Assembly (NCBI GenBank): GCA_009377445.1
Contig: WHUA01000017.1
Span: 27,267-91,266, forward strand
Origin: Alphaproteobacteria bacterium
GTDB lineage: Bacteria; Pseudomonadota; Alphaproteobacteria; UBA8366
Direction: 5' to 3'
Length of the DNA: 64,000 nucleotides
Under the pieces are notes generated by a model. That model saw only the letters and a list, made by a program, of their open reading frames with translations. It did no database searches and had not been told where the DNA came from. This document shows, piece by piece, positions 36,573-46,515 of this stretch (the first letter of the stretch is position 1; every line of letters begins with the position of its first letter). The position numbers and the translations under genes are program-made.

Positions 36573-37117
36573 CGGAGCGCACCGCGCGTCTCGCGCTGAT
36601 CGTCGCGATGGCCGACAACCGGGTGATCGGCGCGAACGGCGCCCTGCCGTGGAAAATTCCGGCCGATCTGAAACATTTCAAGGCGTTGACGATGGGCAAG
36701 CCGGTCGTGATGGGGCGGCGAACCTTCGATTCGATCGGCCGGCCCCTGCCCGGGCGGCCCAACATCGTCGTCAGCCGAAACGGCAACGCCTTGCCCGATG
36801 GCGTCGACTCCGCCGACGACATCGAGAAAGCGGTCGCGATCGCCCGCCGGAGGGCCGCGGAATGCGGCGCGGACGAAATCATGGTCATCGGCGGGGAAAC
36901 GCTGTACAGCGCGCTGATGCCGCTCGCGGATCGCATCTACCTTACCGAAATCCACGAAAAAGTGGCGGGCGATACTTTTTTTCCCGCTGCCGACGCGGCC
37001 GAGTGGGAGGAGGTCACTCGGGAGGACCGGTCGGACATCTACCGGGCGCCGGTCAGCTTCGTGACGCTCGAACGGCGGCGCAATCAGGCGTCGCGGTCAG
37101 CCAGCCCGAAGACCTGA
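36569..37117 (+). CDS. folA: Dihydrofolate reductase FolA
   Basis: FolA is the NADPH-dependent enzyme that regenerates tetrahydrofolate, which thymidylate synthase oxidises. The product is about 182 residues. Conserved segments are LIVAMADNRVIGANGALPW, the KIPADLKHFKALT helix, GRRTFDSIG and the nucleotide loop VIGGETLY. The best start is TTG 36569, overlapping the thyA stop as TTGA; the next ATG lies inside the first strand and would remove it. Its last 34 nt overlap the convergent oligopeptidase gene. Confidence 0.93.
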   Translation: MTERTARLALIVAMADNRVIGANGALPWKIPADLKHFKALTMGKPVVMGRRTFDSIGRPLPGRPNIVVSRNGNALPDGVDSADDIEKAVAIARRRAAECGADEIMVIGGETLYSALMPLADRIYLTEIHEKVAGDTFFPAADAAEWEEVTREDRSDIYRAPVSFVTLERRRNQASRSASPKT

Positions 37118-39183
37118 AGCAGGAAGGCAAACGCCATCGCGGTTTCCTTCAACCGGTCGAAACGCCCCGCCGCGCCATGGTGGCCGGCTTCCATATTCGT
37201 CTTGAACAGCAGCAGGTTATCGTCGGTCTTGAGCGCCCGCAGCTTGGCGACCCATTTCGCCGGCTCCCAGTAGGTTACGCGCGGGTCGGTGAGGCCGGCG
37301 GTGACCAGAATGTTGGGATAGTCCTTCGCCCCGACGTTCTCATAGGGCGAATAGGAACGGATGTAGCGGTAGACCTCCGGGTCGGTGATCGGATTGCCCC
37401 ACTCCGTCCATTCCGGCGGCGTCAGCGGCAGCGTCGGATCGCACATGGTGTTGAGAACGTCGACGAACGGCACGTCTGCGACGATCGCCTTGAACAGGTC
37501 GGGCCGCATGTTGGCCGCGACCCCGACCAGCATTCCGCCCGCGCTGCCCCCTTGCGCCGCGATCCTGCCGGATTGCGTGTAACCGTCCGCAATCAATTGT
37601 TCGGCGACCGCGATGTGGTCGAGGAAGGTGTTCTTCTTCCGCAGCGTCTTGCCTTCCCGATACCAGTGAAAGCCGCGCTCCATGCCGCCACGGACGTGGG
37701 CGATGGCGTAGATGAAGCCGCGGTCCACGAGGCTGAGCCGCGTCGGTATGAAGGCGGCCGGCATGGCGAAGCCGTACGAGCCGTATCCGTAGAGCAGGAC
37801 CGGAGCGTTGCCGTCGAGCCGTGTCGACTTGCGGTAGAGCAGGGAGATCGGGATCGGCTTTCCGTCATGGCTCGTTGCGTGGATACGCTCGGTCACGTAA
37901 TCGGCGGGGTCATGGCCGCTCGGCACTTCCTGCTCCTTGCGCAGGACCCGGCTGCCGGTCGCCATGTCGTAATCGAATATGCGCTCCGGCGTCGCCATCG
38001 AGCTGTAGGCGAAGCGCAGCGTGTCGGTCGCATATTCCAGGCTGCCGATGAGCGCGAGGCTGTAGGCCGCCTCGTCGAAAGTGATCTCGTACTCCTTCCC
38101 GTCGCTGAACCGGGTAACGACGATATGGGGAAGCGCGTCCTCGCGCTCGAGCCGCACCAGGTAATCGCGAAAGACGTAATAGCCGACGATCAGGCGGCCT
38201 CGGCGATGCGGAACCAGCGCGCGCCAGTGTTCGCGTCCGGTCGCATCGAGCGGCGTCTCGACCAGCTTGAAATCCTCAGCCCCGTCCGCATTGGTGCGGA
38301 TGATCAGGCGGTCATCGTGGTGACTGACGTCGTATTCCACATGCCGCTCGCGCGGCGTGACGAGAATGGGGGCGCTCTCCGGCCGATCGGCATCGATCAG
38401 GTGAACTTCGGTCGTCTCATGATCATGCGCCGTGATGACGATGTATCGCTGGCTTTCGGTCTTGTCGACATCGACGAAGAATCCGGGAACCATCTCCTCA
38501 TAGACCAGGCGGTCGGCGCTTGCCGGCGTTCCCAGGACGTGACGCAGGACGCGGAGCGGCCGATGGCTTTCGTCCAGCACCGTATAGAAAACCGACCGGC
38601 TGTCGTTCGCCCAGGCGAAGGAGCCGTGCGTGTTCGGGATCTCGTCGTCGAGCGCTTCGCCCGTCGCTAGGTCCCTGAACCGGATGGCGAAGTATTCCGA
38701 TCCGTTGAGGTCGACGGCATAGGCGAGCACCGCGTGGTCCGGGCTGTGTTGCGAGGTCGTGATATTGAGATATTTCAGGCCCTCCGCTTCCTCGTCGCCG
38801 TGCAGGAGGATTTCCTCGATCCGCTCGTCGCCGGCCGTCCCGTGCCGGCAGAGGATGGGATGCTGCCCGCCGACCGCGAAGCGGCGGTAGTAGGCGAAGG
38901 GGCCGTCGGCGGCGGGAACCGTGGAATCGTCTTCCTTGATGCGCGCCTTTATCTCCTCGAACAGGCGCTCTTGCAGCCCGGTTGTCGGCGCGAGGTTCGC
39001 TTCCGCATAGCGGTTTTCTTCCTCCAGATAGCGGCGGATATCGGCCGCCAGAAGCGCGGGATTCCGCATCACCTCCTGCCAGTTCTCGTCGCGCAGCCAG
39101 GCGTAAGGGTCGTCCGCCCGCTCGCCGTGGCGCTCGATGATGACAGGCCGCCGGTCGGCCTTCGGTGGTGATATCTTGCTCAT
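37084..39183 (-). CDS. Oligopeptidase B (prolyl-oligopeptidase family)
   Basis: The 699-residue serine peptidase of family S9A cuts short peptides, in this subgroup after basic residues. The N-terminal beta-propeller domain (about 75-430) gates a C-terminal alpha/beta-hydrolase domain. The catalytic residues are Ser547 (QGGSAGGM), Asp633 (LTDPRV) and His668 (GHHGAAGR). YGYGSYG is also typical. The start MSKISPP at 39183 was chosen; an upstream ATG at 39210 would add nine residues. The 3' end overlaps folA on the opposite strand. Confidence 0.92.
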   Translation of the reverse strand: MSKISPPKADRRPVIIERHGERADDPYAWLRDENWQEVMRNPALLAADIRRYLEEENRYAEANLAPTTGLQERLFEEIKARIKEDDSTVPAADGPFAYYRRFAVGGQHPILCRHGTAGDERIEEILLHGDEEAEGLKYLNITTSQHSPDHAVLAYAVDLNGSEYFAIRFRDLATGEALDDEIPNTHGSFAWANDSRSVFYTVLDESHRPLRVLRHVLGTPASADRLVYEEMVPGFFVDVDKTESQRYIVITAHDHETTEVHLIDADRPESAPILVTPRERHVEYDVSHHDDRLIIRTNADGAEDFKLVETPLDATGREHWRALVPHRRGRLIVGYYVFRDYLVRLEREDALPHIVVTRFSDGKEYEITFDEAAYSLALIGSLEYATDTLRFAYSSMATPERIFDYDMATGSRVLRKEQEVPSGHDPADYVTERIHATSHDGKPIPISLLYRKSTRLDGNAPVLLYGYGSYGFAMPAAFIPTRLSLVDRGFIYAIAHVRGGMERGFHWYREGKTLRKKNTFLDHIAVAEQLIADGYTQSGRIAAQGGSAGGMLVGVAANMRPDLFKAIVADVPFVDVLNTMCDPTLPLTPPEWTEWGNPITDPEVYRYIRSYSPYENVGAKDYPNILVTAGLTDPRVTYWEPAKWVAKLRALKTDDNLLLFKTNMEAGHHGAAGRFDRLKETAMAFAFLLQVFGLADRDA

Positions 39184-39291
39184 GCGGTGTGGGATCAGCC
39201 CGTTCAGCACAGGTTCCTTCGGCGCGCGAATCGCGTCAAGAAGTCAAAATCGGTACGCAGAGGTCTGGCGCCGCGTCGAGCCGCCGGCCGA

Positions 39292-40401
<1,110 letters not shown>

Positions 40402-40497
40402 CTCGATATTCCCGTTATTCCTGGTTCTTCTGTCCGGCGAGCGTGTCAGACGGAGAAATCGATATCAAGGCCTTTGCGCCGCATTCCGGCCATGCGC

Positions 40498-41019
40498 TCA
40501 CTCCATGCCGATCAGCAGGGTCCAGTAGTGGCGCATGCCGCCGTCGTCCGGCGTGCGGTAGCTGTGTCCCATGCCGGTATCGCGCCCGCTGGCGTTCAGT
40601 ATGGCCGCGCGGTGCTCCGACGATTTCATCCACCCGGCGACCGCGTCGGCGGGGTTATCCTGGCCCGCGGCGATGTTCTCGAGCAGCAGCCGCCAGCGAT
40701 AGCCGAATGCATCGGCCCGGTCGGTCATGCGCGAGCCCTCGGGTGTCTGGTGATCGAAGTAGTTGCGGTCCGCCATGTCGTCGGAATGAAGCTGAGCGGC
40801 CCGGTTGAGGCGCTCGTCTATTCTGAGGACCCCCAAATTCTTCTCTTGGCGGATGACGTTCAGCCGGCCGAGCATGTCGAGGCGCCAGCGGCCATCCTGC
40901 AGGCGGCCGTCTACCGTCCGCCTTGCGAGCGGGTCCGCCGCGCGGGCAATCCCGCCGGCCCCTGCGATCAGCATGCCCCCGAGATAGAGGGAGCTCGTTA
41001 CAAATCGACGCCTGTCCAT
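40498..41019 (-). CDS. CAP/SCP-domain protein, exported (Tat-like signal)
   Basis: The 173-residue protein has an N-terminal twin-arginine-like motif, DRRRFV, before a hydrophobic stretch (SSLYLGGMLIAGAGG), so export by Tat is plausible. The rest is a CAP/SCP domain, with HSDDMADRNYFDHQTPEG, the LLLENIAAG strand, SSEHRAAILN and HYWTLLIG. Bacterial CAP proteins are secreted and poorly characterised. It follows mrp by 22 nt on the same strand, a possible but functionally unexplained pairing. Confidence 0.88.
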   Translation of the reverse strand: MDRRRFVTSSLYLGGMLIAGAGGIARAADPLARRTVDGRLQDGRWRLDMLGRLNVIRQEKNLGVLRIDERLNRAAQLHSDDMADRNYFDHQTPEGSRMTDRADAFGYRWRLLLENIAAGQDNPADAVAGWMKSSEHRAAILNASGRDTGMGHSYRTPDDGGMRHYWTLLIGME

Positions 41020-41041
41020 GTCGGGCGGCCTGGGACGACTT

Positions 41042-42178
41042 CTATTGCACGACGATCCGTGGCGCCTGCCGCGGTTGCGTGCCCGTGCCGGCCGTCAGCT
41101 GCTGCCAGATCCGGTCGGCAATCGCGCGATAGGCAACGGCATGTTCCGTCTCGGGGCGGCTGACGACGATCGGCTGCCCGCTGTCCGATGTCTCGCGTAT
41201 GTCCAGGTGAAGCGGAATCTCGCCCAGGAACTCTATTCCCAGCCGCGCCGCTTCCGACCGGGCGCCGCCATGGCCGAAGATGTCGGCCTGGTGGCCGCAG
41301 TTCGGGCAGAGGAAATAGCTCATGTTCTCGATGATCCCCAGCACAGGCACGTCGACCTTGCGGAACATGTTCAGGCCCTTGCGCGCGTCCAGAAGGGCGA
41401 TGTCCTGCGGCGTCGAGACGATGACGGCGCCCGCCAGCGGCACCTGCTGGGCCATGGTGAGCTGGGCATCGCCGGTGCCGGGGGGCATGTCGACGATCAT
41501 GACGTCCAACTCGCCCCAGTTCACGTCCCGCAGCATCTGCTGCAGGGCGCTCATGACCATGGGCCCGCGCCAGATCATCGGCGTCTCCTCGTCGACGAGG
41601 AAACCCATCGACATCACCTTGATGCCGTAATTCTGCATCGGCTCGAGAATCTTGCCGTCCGGGCTGGTCGGCCTTCCGCTGATGCCCATCATGCGGGGCT
41701 GGGACGGGCCGTATATGTCGGCGTCGAGGAGGCCGACCTTGTGGCCGGCGGCGGCAATGGCCAGCGCGATGTTCACGGCCGTGGTCGACTTGCCTACGCC
41801 GCCCTTGCCGCTCGCAACGGCGACGATGAAGCGCACGCCCGGCGCCAGCGGCTGCTGGCCCTGCGCGCCGTGCCGTGGGGGGCGCTGGGGTTGGGACTGC
41901 GGGCTTCCTTGCGGCGCCGCCGAGGCTGTCCGGTGGGCGGTCAGGACGGCGGTGACGGAGAGGACCCCGCTTAAAGCGTGAACCGCATCTTCCGCCGCCT
42001 TGCGCACCGGCTCCATCTCTGCGCCGCGCTGGGGGGAAACCTCGATCGAGAAACCGACGTTCCCGCCGCGCACCACGACGCCGGATACCATGCCGAGCGA
42101 GACGATATCCTTGCCGCTGCCGGGCTCGACTACCGTCCCCAGCCGGTCGAGAACTTCTCGCTCGGTCACCTGCGCCAT
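41042..42178 (-). CDS. Mrp/ApbC-family P-loop ATPase, iron-sulfur cluster carrier
   Basis: The 378-residue cytoplasmic protein loads or carries Fe-S clusters. It has an N-terminal MIP18/DUF59 domain (about 1-90), a Pro/Gln-rich linker, then a Mrp ATPase domain. The deviant Walker A ASGKGGVGKSTTAVN, DADIYGPSQPRMMG, PPGTGDAQLT and the cluster-binding CPNC motif (YFLCPNCGH) are present. The start MAQVTERE at 42178 was chosen over an ATG at 42256 because it begins the DUF59 domain. Confidence 0.93.
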   Translation of the reverse strand: MAQVTEREVLDRLGTVVEPGSGKDIVSLGMVSGVVVRGGNVGFSIEVSPQRGAEMEPVRKAAEDAVHALSGVLSVTAVLTAHRTASAAPQGSPQSQPQRPPRHGAQGQQPLAPGVRFIVAVASGKGGVGKSTTAVNIALAIAAAGHKVGLLDADIYGPSQPRMMGISGRPTSPDGKILEPMQNYGIKVMSMGFLVDEETPMIWRGPMVMSALQQMLRDVNWGELDVMIVDMPPGTGDAQLTMAQQVPLAGAVIVSTPQDIALLDARKGLNMFRKVDVPVLGIIENMSYFLCPNCGHQADIFGHGGARSEAARLGIEFLGEIPLHLDIRETSDSGQPIVVSRPETEHAVAYRAIADRIWQQLTAGTGTQPRQAPRIVVQ

Positions 42179-42371
42179 TCTTGAAAACTCCCCGATTCCG
42201 CCAATATCGCTTGAAACGGCAGCGTTTGAAATTTGATTGCTGCGCTTCGCTGTCATATATGATCCCCTTCCTCGGTTGAAAAGAGCCGGGAAGACGGATT
42301 AATAATGGGCGCTCGGCCGATGGTTAGGATTGCCGGGCGCTGGCGCAGGACACCAACCGGGGGGACACTCG

Positions 42372-43595
42372 ATGCCTTGGCAGAATCAGAGCGGCGGACC
42401 GTGGGGCGGCGGCGGAGGCGGCCAGGGCCCCTGGGGCGGCCGCGGCGGCGGAGGAGGAAGCCCGCCCCCCGACCTGGAGGAGATGCTTCGCCGTAGCCAG
42501 GATAGGCTCAAGAGCATGATTCCCGGGGGCGCATCGCCGGGCAAATTCATTCCCCTGATACTCGTCGTTGTGATCGGTCTGTGGCTGGTAACCGGCTTCT
42601 ATCGCGTGCAGCCCGATGAGCAGGGGGTGGAGCTCATATTCGGGAAATGGAACGGCGCGACGACGCTGCAAGGCCTTCACTGGAATTGGCCGACACCGAT
42701 CGGTGGCGTCTTTACGCCGAAGGTCACGCGCTCCAACCGCGTCGAGATCGGTTATCGCGGCGGGTCCGATGGCGCGAATCGCGGTACCGTCCGCGACGTG
42801 AACGAAGAAGCCGTCATGCTCACCAGCGACGAGAACATCGTTGACATGCATTTCACCGTCCTGTGGAAGATCAAGGACGCCGGTCAGTTCCTGTTCGCCA
42901 TCCGCGATCCCGAGGCGACCGTGAAGGTCGCGGCGGAAAGCGTGATGCGCGAGGTGGTGGGACAGACGAACTTCGACCGGGCGGTCACGGTCGGGCGCGC
43001 GGAAATCGAGCGCGAGGCCGACACTCTGCTGCAGACGGTCTTGGACAGCTATCGCGCCGGTATCCTGGTTGAAGCCGTTCAGCTCCAGAAATCCGACCCG
43101 CCGCCGGATGTACTCGACTCCTTCAACGATGTGCAGCGGGCGCGGCAGGATAAATCGCGCCTTCAGAACGAAGCGCAGGGTTACGCAAACTCGATCATTC
43201 CCGAAGCGCGCGGCCAGGCCGAACAGATCACCCGCGCAGCGGAAGCCTATCGTGCGCGGCTGCTCAAGGAAGCGGACGGCGAGGCGAAGCGCTTCACCTC
43301 CGTCTATGAGGCCTACCGCACCGCGCCGGATGTGACGCGCCGGCGGATGTACCTGGAGGCGTTGGGTGAGGTGATAGGCGCCGCCCAGAAGGTGATCATC
43401 GATCAGAAGAGCGGCGCAGGTGGCGGCGGGGTCGTGCCCTATCTGCCGTTGCCGGAGCTCCAGAAACGGATCCCGGTGCGTTCGAAGGCGCCCGCCGATG
43501 GCGCGGAGGCCGGCGGATCGTCTAGCGGATCGTCCAGCGGATCGCCCAGCGGATCGCAGGGATCCGCTCAATCCTCGAGCGAGGTGCGGAGATGA
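42372..43595 (+). CDS. hflK: HflK, SPFH-family regulator of the FtsH protease
   Basis: HflK is the membrane partner of HflC in the periplasm-facing HflKC complex that surrounds and modulates FtsH. The 407-residue product has a Gly-rich N-terminus (GGPWGGGGGGQGPWGGRGG), one transmembrane helix (about 60-78), the SPFH/band-7 domain (about 80-290) and a coiled-coil region. A C-terminal Gly/Ser tail is encoded by 12-nt tandem repeats. The start MPWQNQSG at 42372 is the typical HflK N-terminus. Its stop overlaps the hflC start by 4 nt. Confidence 0.95.
   Translation: MPWQNQSGGPWGGGGGGQGPWGGRGGGGGSPPPDLEEMLRRSQDRLKSMIPGGASPGKFIPLILVVVIGLWLVTGFYRVQPDEQGVELIFGKWNGATTLQGLHWNWPTPIGGVFTPKVTRSNRVEIGYRGGSDGANRGTVRDVNEEAVMLTSDENIVDMHFTVLWKIKDAGQFLFAIRDPEATVKVAAESVMREVVGQTNFDRAVTVGRAEIEREADTLLQTVLDSYRAGILVEAVQLQKSDPPPDVLDSFNDVQRARQDKSRLQNEAQGYANSIIPEARGQAEQITRAAEAYRARLLKEADGEAKRFTSVYEAYRTAPDVTRRRMYLEALGEVIGAAQKVIIDQKSGAGGGGVVPYLPLPELQKRIPVRSKAPADGAEAGGSSSGSSSGSPSGSQGSAQSSSEVRR
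43515..43566 (+). repeat. Tandem 12-nt repeat in hflK encoding a Gly/Ser tail
   Basis: About three and a half copies of a GGATCGTCCAGC-like unit, with single-base variation (tctagc, tccagc, cccagc), encode the repeated GSSS/GSPS tail. Such repeats can vary in copy number by slippage. Confidence 0.8.
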
Positions 43596-44479
43596 TGAAG
43601 AATAAGCTACTTGTGCTCGGGATCGTCTTGGTCGTCGCGGGGTTCGTTGCGACGAGCGCGTTGTTCACGGTGCATCAGACCAAGCAGGCGATCGTGTTGC
43701 AGTTCGGCGAGGCGAAGCGGGTCATCAGGGAGCCGGGGCTGTCCTTCAAGATCCCCGTCGTCCAGAATATTGTCTTTTACGACAACCGCATTCTCGATCT
43801 CGATCCGCCGAATTTCGAGGTCCTGCTGACGGATAAGAAGCGCATCATCGTCGACGCCTATTCGCGGTACCGTATTATCGATCCGCTGGCGTTCTTCCGG
43901 CGCGTCGGAACGGAAGAGGTCCTCCGTGACCGGTTCGGCAAGATCATCAATTCCAGCCTGCGGCGTGTCATCGCCACCGTCTCACTGCGCGATCTGCTAT
44001 CCGAAAAGCGCAACGACATCATGGCGACCATTCAGGCGACGGTTTCCGAGGCCGCAAGCTCCTATGGCATTGAGATCGTGGATATCCGGATCGGACGGAC
44101 GGAACTGCCGACGCAGACGCGGCAATCGGTATTCGACCGGATGCGGACCGAACGCGAGCGCGAAGCCCGCGAGTTGCGCGCCGAAGGCGGCGAGGAGGCT
44201 CGAAAGATCCGGGCCAAGGCCGACCTCGAGAAGACGATTCTGCTGGCGGAGGCCGAACGGCTTGGCCAGATCATGCGCGGCGAGGGCGAGGGCGGCCGGA
44301 ACAAGGTGCTTGGCGAGGCTTATGGCAAGGATCCCGCTTTTTTCGATTTCTACAAGTCGCTGGCCGAATACCGTCAGAATCTCGTGGGTGACGGAACGAC
44401 GATGGTCCTCAGCCCGGACAGCGAGTTCTTCCGTTTCTTCGAAAGCGGATCCGCCCAAGGTACGCCAAAAGGCCGATAG
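43592..44479 (+). CDS. hflC: HflC, SPFH-family regulator of the FtsH protease
   Basis: HflC is the obligate partner of HflK. The 295-residue product has an N-terminal transmembrane helix (LLVLGIVLVVAGFVATSALF, about 5-24), the SPFH domain (TVHQTKQAIVLQFGEAKRV onward) and the helical region RMRTEREREARELRAEGGEEA. It ends with GDGTTMVLSPDSEFFRFF, the typical HflC C-terminus. Overlap with hflK (ATGA) points to coupled, equimolar synthesis. Confidence 0.96.
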   Translation: MMKNKLLVLGIVLVVAGFVATSALFTVHQTKQAIVLQFGEAKRVIREPGLSFKIPVVQNIVFYDNRILDLDPPNFEVLLTDKKRIIVDAYSRYRIIDPLAFFRRVGTEEVLRDRFGKIINSSLRRVIATVSLRDLLSEKRNDIMATIQATVSEAASSYGIEIVDIRIGRTELPTQTRQSVFDRMRTEREREARELRAEGGEEARKIRAKADLEKTILLAEAERLGQIMRGEGEGGRNKVLGEAYGKDPAFFDFYKSLAEYRQNLVGDGTTMVLSPDSEFFRFFESGSAQGTPKGR

Positions 44480-44500
44480 GCTTGGCCGGCGTCCGGGACG

Positions 44501-44686
44501 ATGGAGGATCTCTTCACTGCCCTCGGCCTCGTGCTTGTGATCGAGGGCGCGCTGTACGCGCTCTTTCCCGAGGGAATGCAACGCATGATGGCGCAGGCGC
44601 TCGAGCTGCCCCCTGCGTTGCTGCGCCGGGCGGGGCTCGGCGCTGCGGTCGTGGGATTTGTCGTCGTATGGTTAATCCGCGGTTAG
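44501..44686 (+). CDS. DUF2065 small inner-membrane protein (YjeT-like)
   Basis: The 61-residue protein has two hydrophobic helices (LFTALGLVLVIEGALYALF and AGLGAAVVGFVVVWLI) separated by an amphipathic segment, the pattern of DUF2065 proteins. It starts 22 bp after hflC on the same strand, a common association of this family. No function is established. Confidence 0.85.
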   Translation: MEDLFTALGLVLVIEGALYALFPEGMQRMMAQALELPPALLRRAGLGAAVVGFVVVWLIRG

Positions 44687-44856
44687 CGCCGGTGGCGCGG
44701 TTGAGCTTTCAACCTCATTCTCGCCACTTTCTTGGCACAGCTTCCGCGCGCCTGCGCTATAGTGAAGCCGGCTTGTTGACTTTATTCGTGTGCGGCACCA
44801 AATCCGCTTGCGAAGAGCAGGGGCGCACGATTGCAGTGTTATCACGGGAATTTTGA

Positions 44857-46392
44857 ATGCGGTCCTTGGGAACGCCGACGGGGTTGTGCATGAACGGGTC
44901 GAAATCAAGTCTCGCCGAGGTTCGGCCGAGGCGCGCTCTCTCTATTTTTCTCTTTGGCTTCCTGTTGCTGTTTGCGGTCGCTGTTCCGGCCGAGGTGGAT
45001 GCCCGGGCCACACCCGAAAGCTTTGCCGATCTCGCGGAAAAGCTGCTGCCCTCCGTCGTCAATATTTCAACGACACAGAAAGTGACCGGCCGCGCCGAGG
45101 ACATCCCGCAGTTCGACTTTCCTCCGGGATCGCCCTTTCGGGATTTCTTCGAGCAGTTTCAACGCAAGCGGCGCGAGTCGCCGCAGCGCCGCGGCACTTC
45201 GTTGGGATCCGGCTTCATCATCGACAAGACCGGCTTCATCGTCACCAACAATCACGTCATCGAAGGGGCGGACCAGATCACCGTTGTGCTGCATGACGAG
45301 CGCAAGTTCGAAGCGAAGCTCGTCGGACGAGATCCGAAGACCGATCTCGCCCTCTTGAAGGTGAAGGCAACCGAGGATCTGCCGGCGGTCAACTTCGGCG
45401 ATTCCGATAAGGCCCGCGTCGGCGACTGGGTGCTGGCGATCGGCAATCCGCTCGGCCTCGGCGGGACGGTTACCGCGGGCATTGTGTCTGCGCGCGGCCG
45501 CGACATCCGTTCCGGCCCCTATGACGACTATGTTCAGACGGATGCGCCGATCAACCGTGGCAATTCCGGCGGACCGCTGTTCGACATCAGGGGCGAAGTG
45601 ATCGGCATCAACACGGCGATACTGTCGCCCTCCGGCGGCAGCATCGGGATCGGCTTCGCGATCCCTTCGCAACTTGCCGTCGGCGTGATCGAGCAGCTGC
45701 GCAAATACGGCGCGACGAAGCGAGGCTGGCTCGGGGTGCAGATCCAAGCGGTAACCGAGGAAATCGCCGAAAGCCTCGGCTTGAAAAAGCCCAACGGCGC
45801 CCTGGTGGCGGGCGTGGTCAAGGAAAGCCCGGCCGAGGCGGCCGGGTTCAAGACCGGCGACGTGATTATTTCATTCGACGGCCGCGACGTGCCGGAATCC
45901 CGCCGACTGCCGCGAATGGTGGCCGAGACGGATGTCGGCAAGAAGGTGCAGGTGGTGATCTGGCGAAACGGCAAGCGCAGCACGCTTGCCGTGCAGCTCG
46001 GCGAATTGGAGAAGGTCGACCAGGCGGCGCTGACGGAGCCGGCCGAAAGCGCGCCGAGCGAGAAGGGGGGCCAGGAGTTCAAGGAGCTCGGATTGACACT
46101 GGCGCCGCTAAGCAAGGACCTCGCCAGCCGGTTCGAGCTCGAGGAAGACGTCAACGGCCTCGTGGTCACCAGCGTGGATGACGACAGCAACGCGTCGGAG
46201 AAGGGGCTGCAGCCGGGCGACATCATCGTTGAGATCAATCAGGAAAAGGTGAAGTCGCTGGACGACGTGCTGCAGCAGGTCGAGAAGGCGGACAAGGCCG
46301 GACGCCGCTCGGTGCTGCTCCTGGTGAAATTCCGCCAGGGCGAGGACCCGCTTCGGTTTGTCCCGCTTCGGTTGCAGAAGAAGGGCGGCTAG
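44857..46392 (+). CDS. DegP/HtrA-family periplasmic serine protease (Do type)
   Basis: The 511-residue periplasmic protease/chaperone degrades misfolded envelope proteins. An N-terminal signal sequence (about 26-50) precedes a trypsin-like domain with catalytic His133 (VTNNHVIEG), Asp163 (DPKTDLALLKV) and Ser237 (NRGNSGGPLFD). Two PDZ domains follow (about 275-370 and 400-495). An in-frame ATG at 44890 is an alternative start that leaves the signal intact. It lies downstream of hflKC, grouping membrane and periplasmic quality control. Confidence 0.95.
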   Translation: MRSLGTPTGLCMNGSKSSLAEVRPRRALSIFLFGFLLLFAVAVPAEVDARATPESFADLAEKLLPSVVNISTTQKVTGRAEDIPQFDFPPGSPFRDFFEQFQRKRRESPQRRGTSLGSGFIIDKTGFIVTNNHVIEGADQITVVLHDERKFEAKLVGRDPKTDLALLKVKATEDLPAVNFGDSDKARVGDWVLAIGNPLGLGGTVTAGIVSARGRDIRSGPYDDYVQTDAPINRGNSGGPLFDIRGEVIGINTAILSPSGGSIGIGFAIPSQLAVGVIEQLRKYGATKRGWLGVQIQAVTEEIAESLGLKKPNGALVAGVVKESPAEAAGFKTGDVIISFDGRDVPESRRLPRMVAETDVGKKVQVVIWRNGKRSTLAVQLGELEKVDQAALTEPAESAPSEKGGQEFKELGLTLAPLSKDLASRFELEEDVNGLVVTSVDDDSNASEKGLQPGDIIVEINQEKVKSLDDVLQQVEKADKAGRRSVLLLVKFRQGEDPLRFVPLRLQKKGG

Positions 46393-46422
46393 CGCCGTTC
46401 TCACTGCGCTCATGTCTTGCGA

Positions 46423-46453
46423 GCGCCGCCGGTCACGGGGCCGGCGGCGCTTT
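46423..46453 (+). terminator. Terminator-like hairpin after the degP-like gene
   Basis: A perfect 10-bp GC stem (46423-46432 with 46441-46450) around an 8-nt loop is followed by a short TTT. The stem is very stable but the T-run is weak. Confidence 0.7.
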
Positions 46454-46515
46454 GCATTCCGGGGTAGGACCGACTAATCTAGGGTTCTTCCCAATTCCTT
46501 CGCTGGAACCCCGAA

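Noticed and set aside
44731..44763. Heat-shock or sigma-54-like promoter before the degP-like gene (CTTGGCAC and CTATAGTG)
   Set aside because: The spacing (20 nt) is too long for a heat-shock promoter and the -12 element for sigma-54 is absent.
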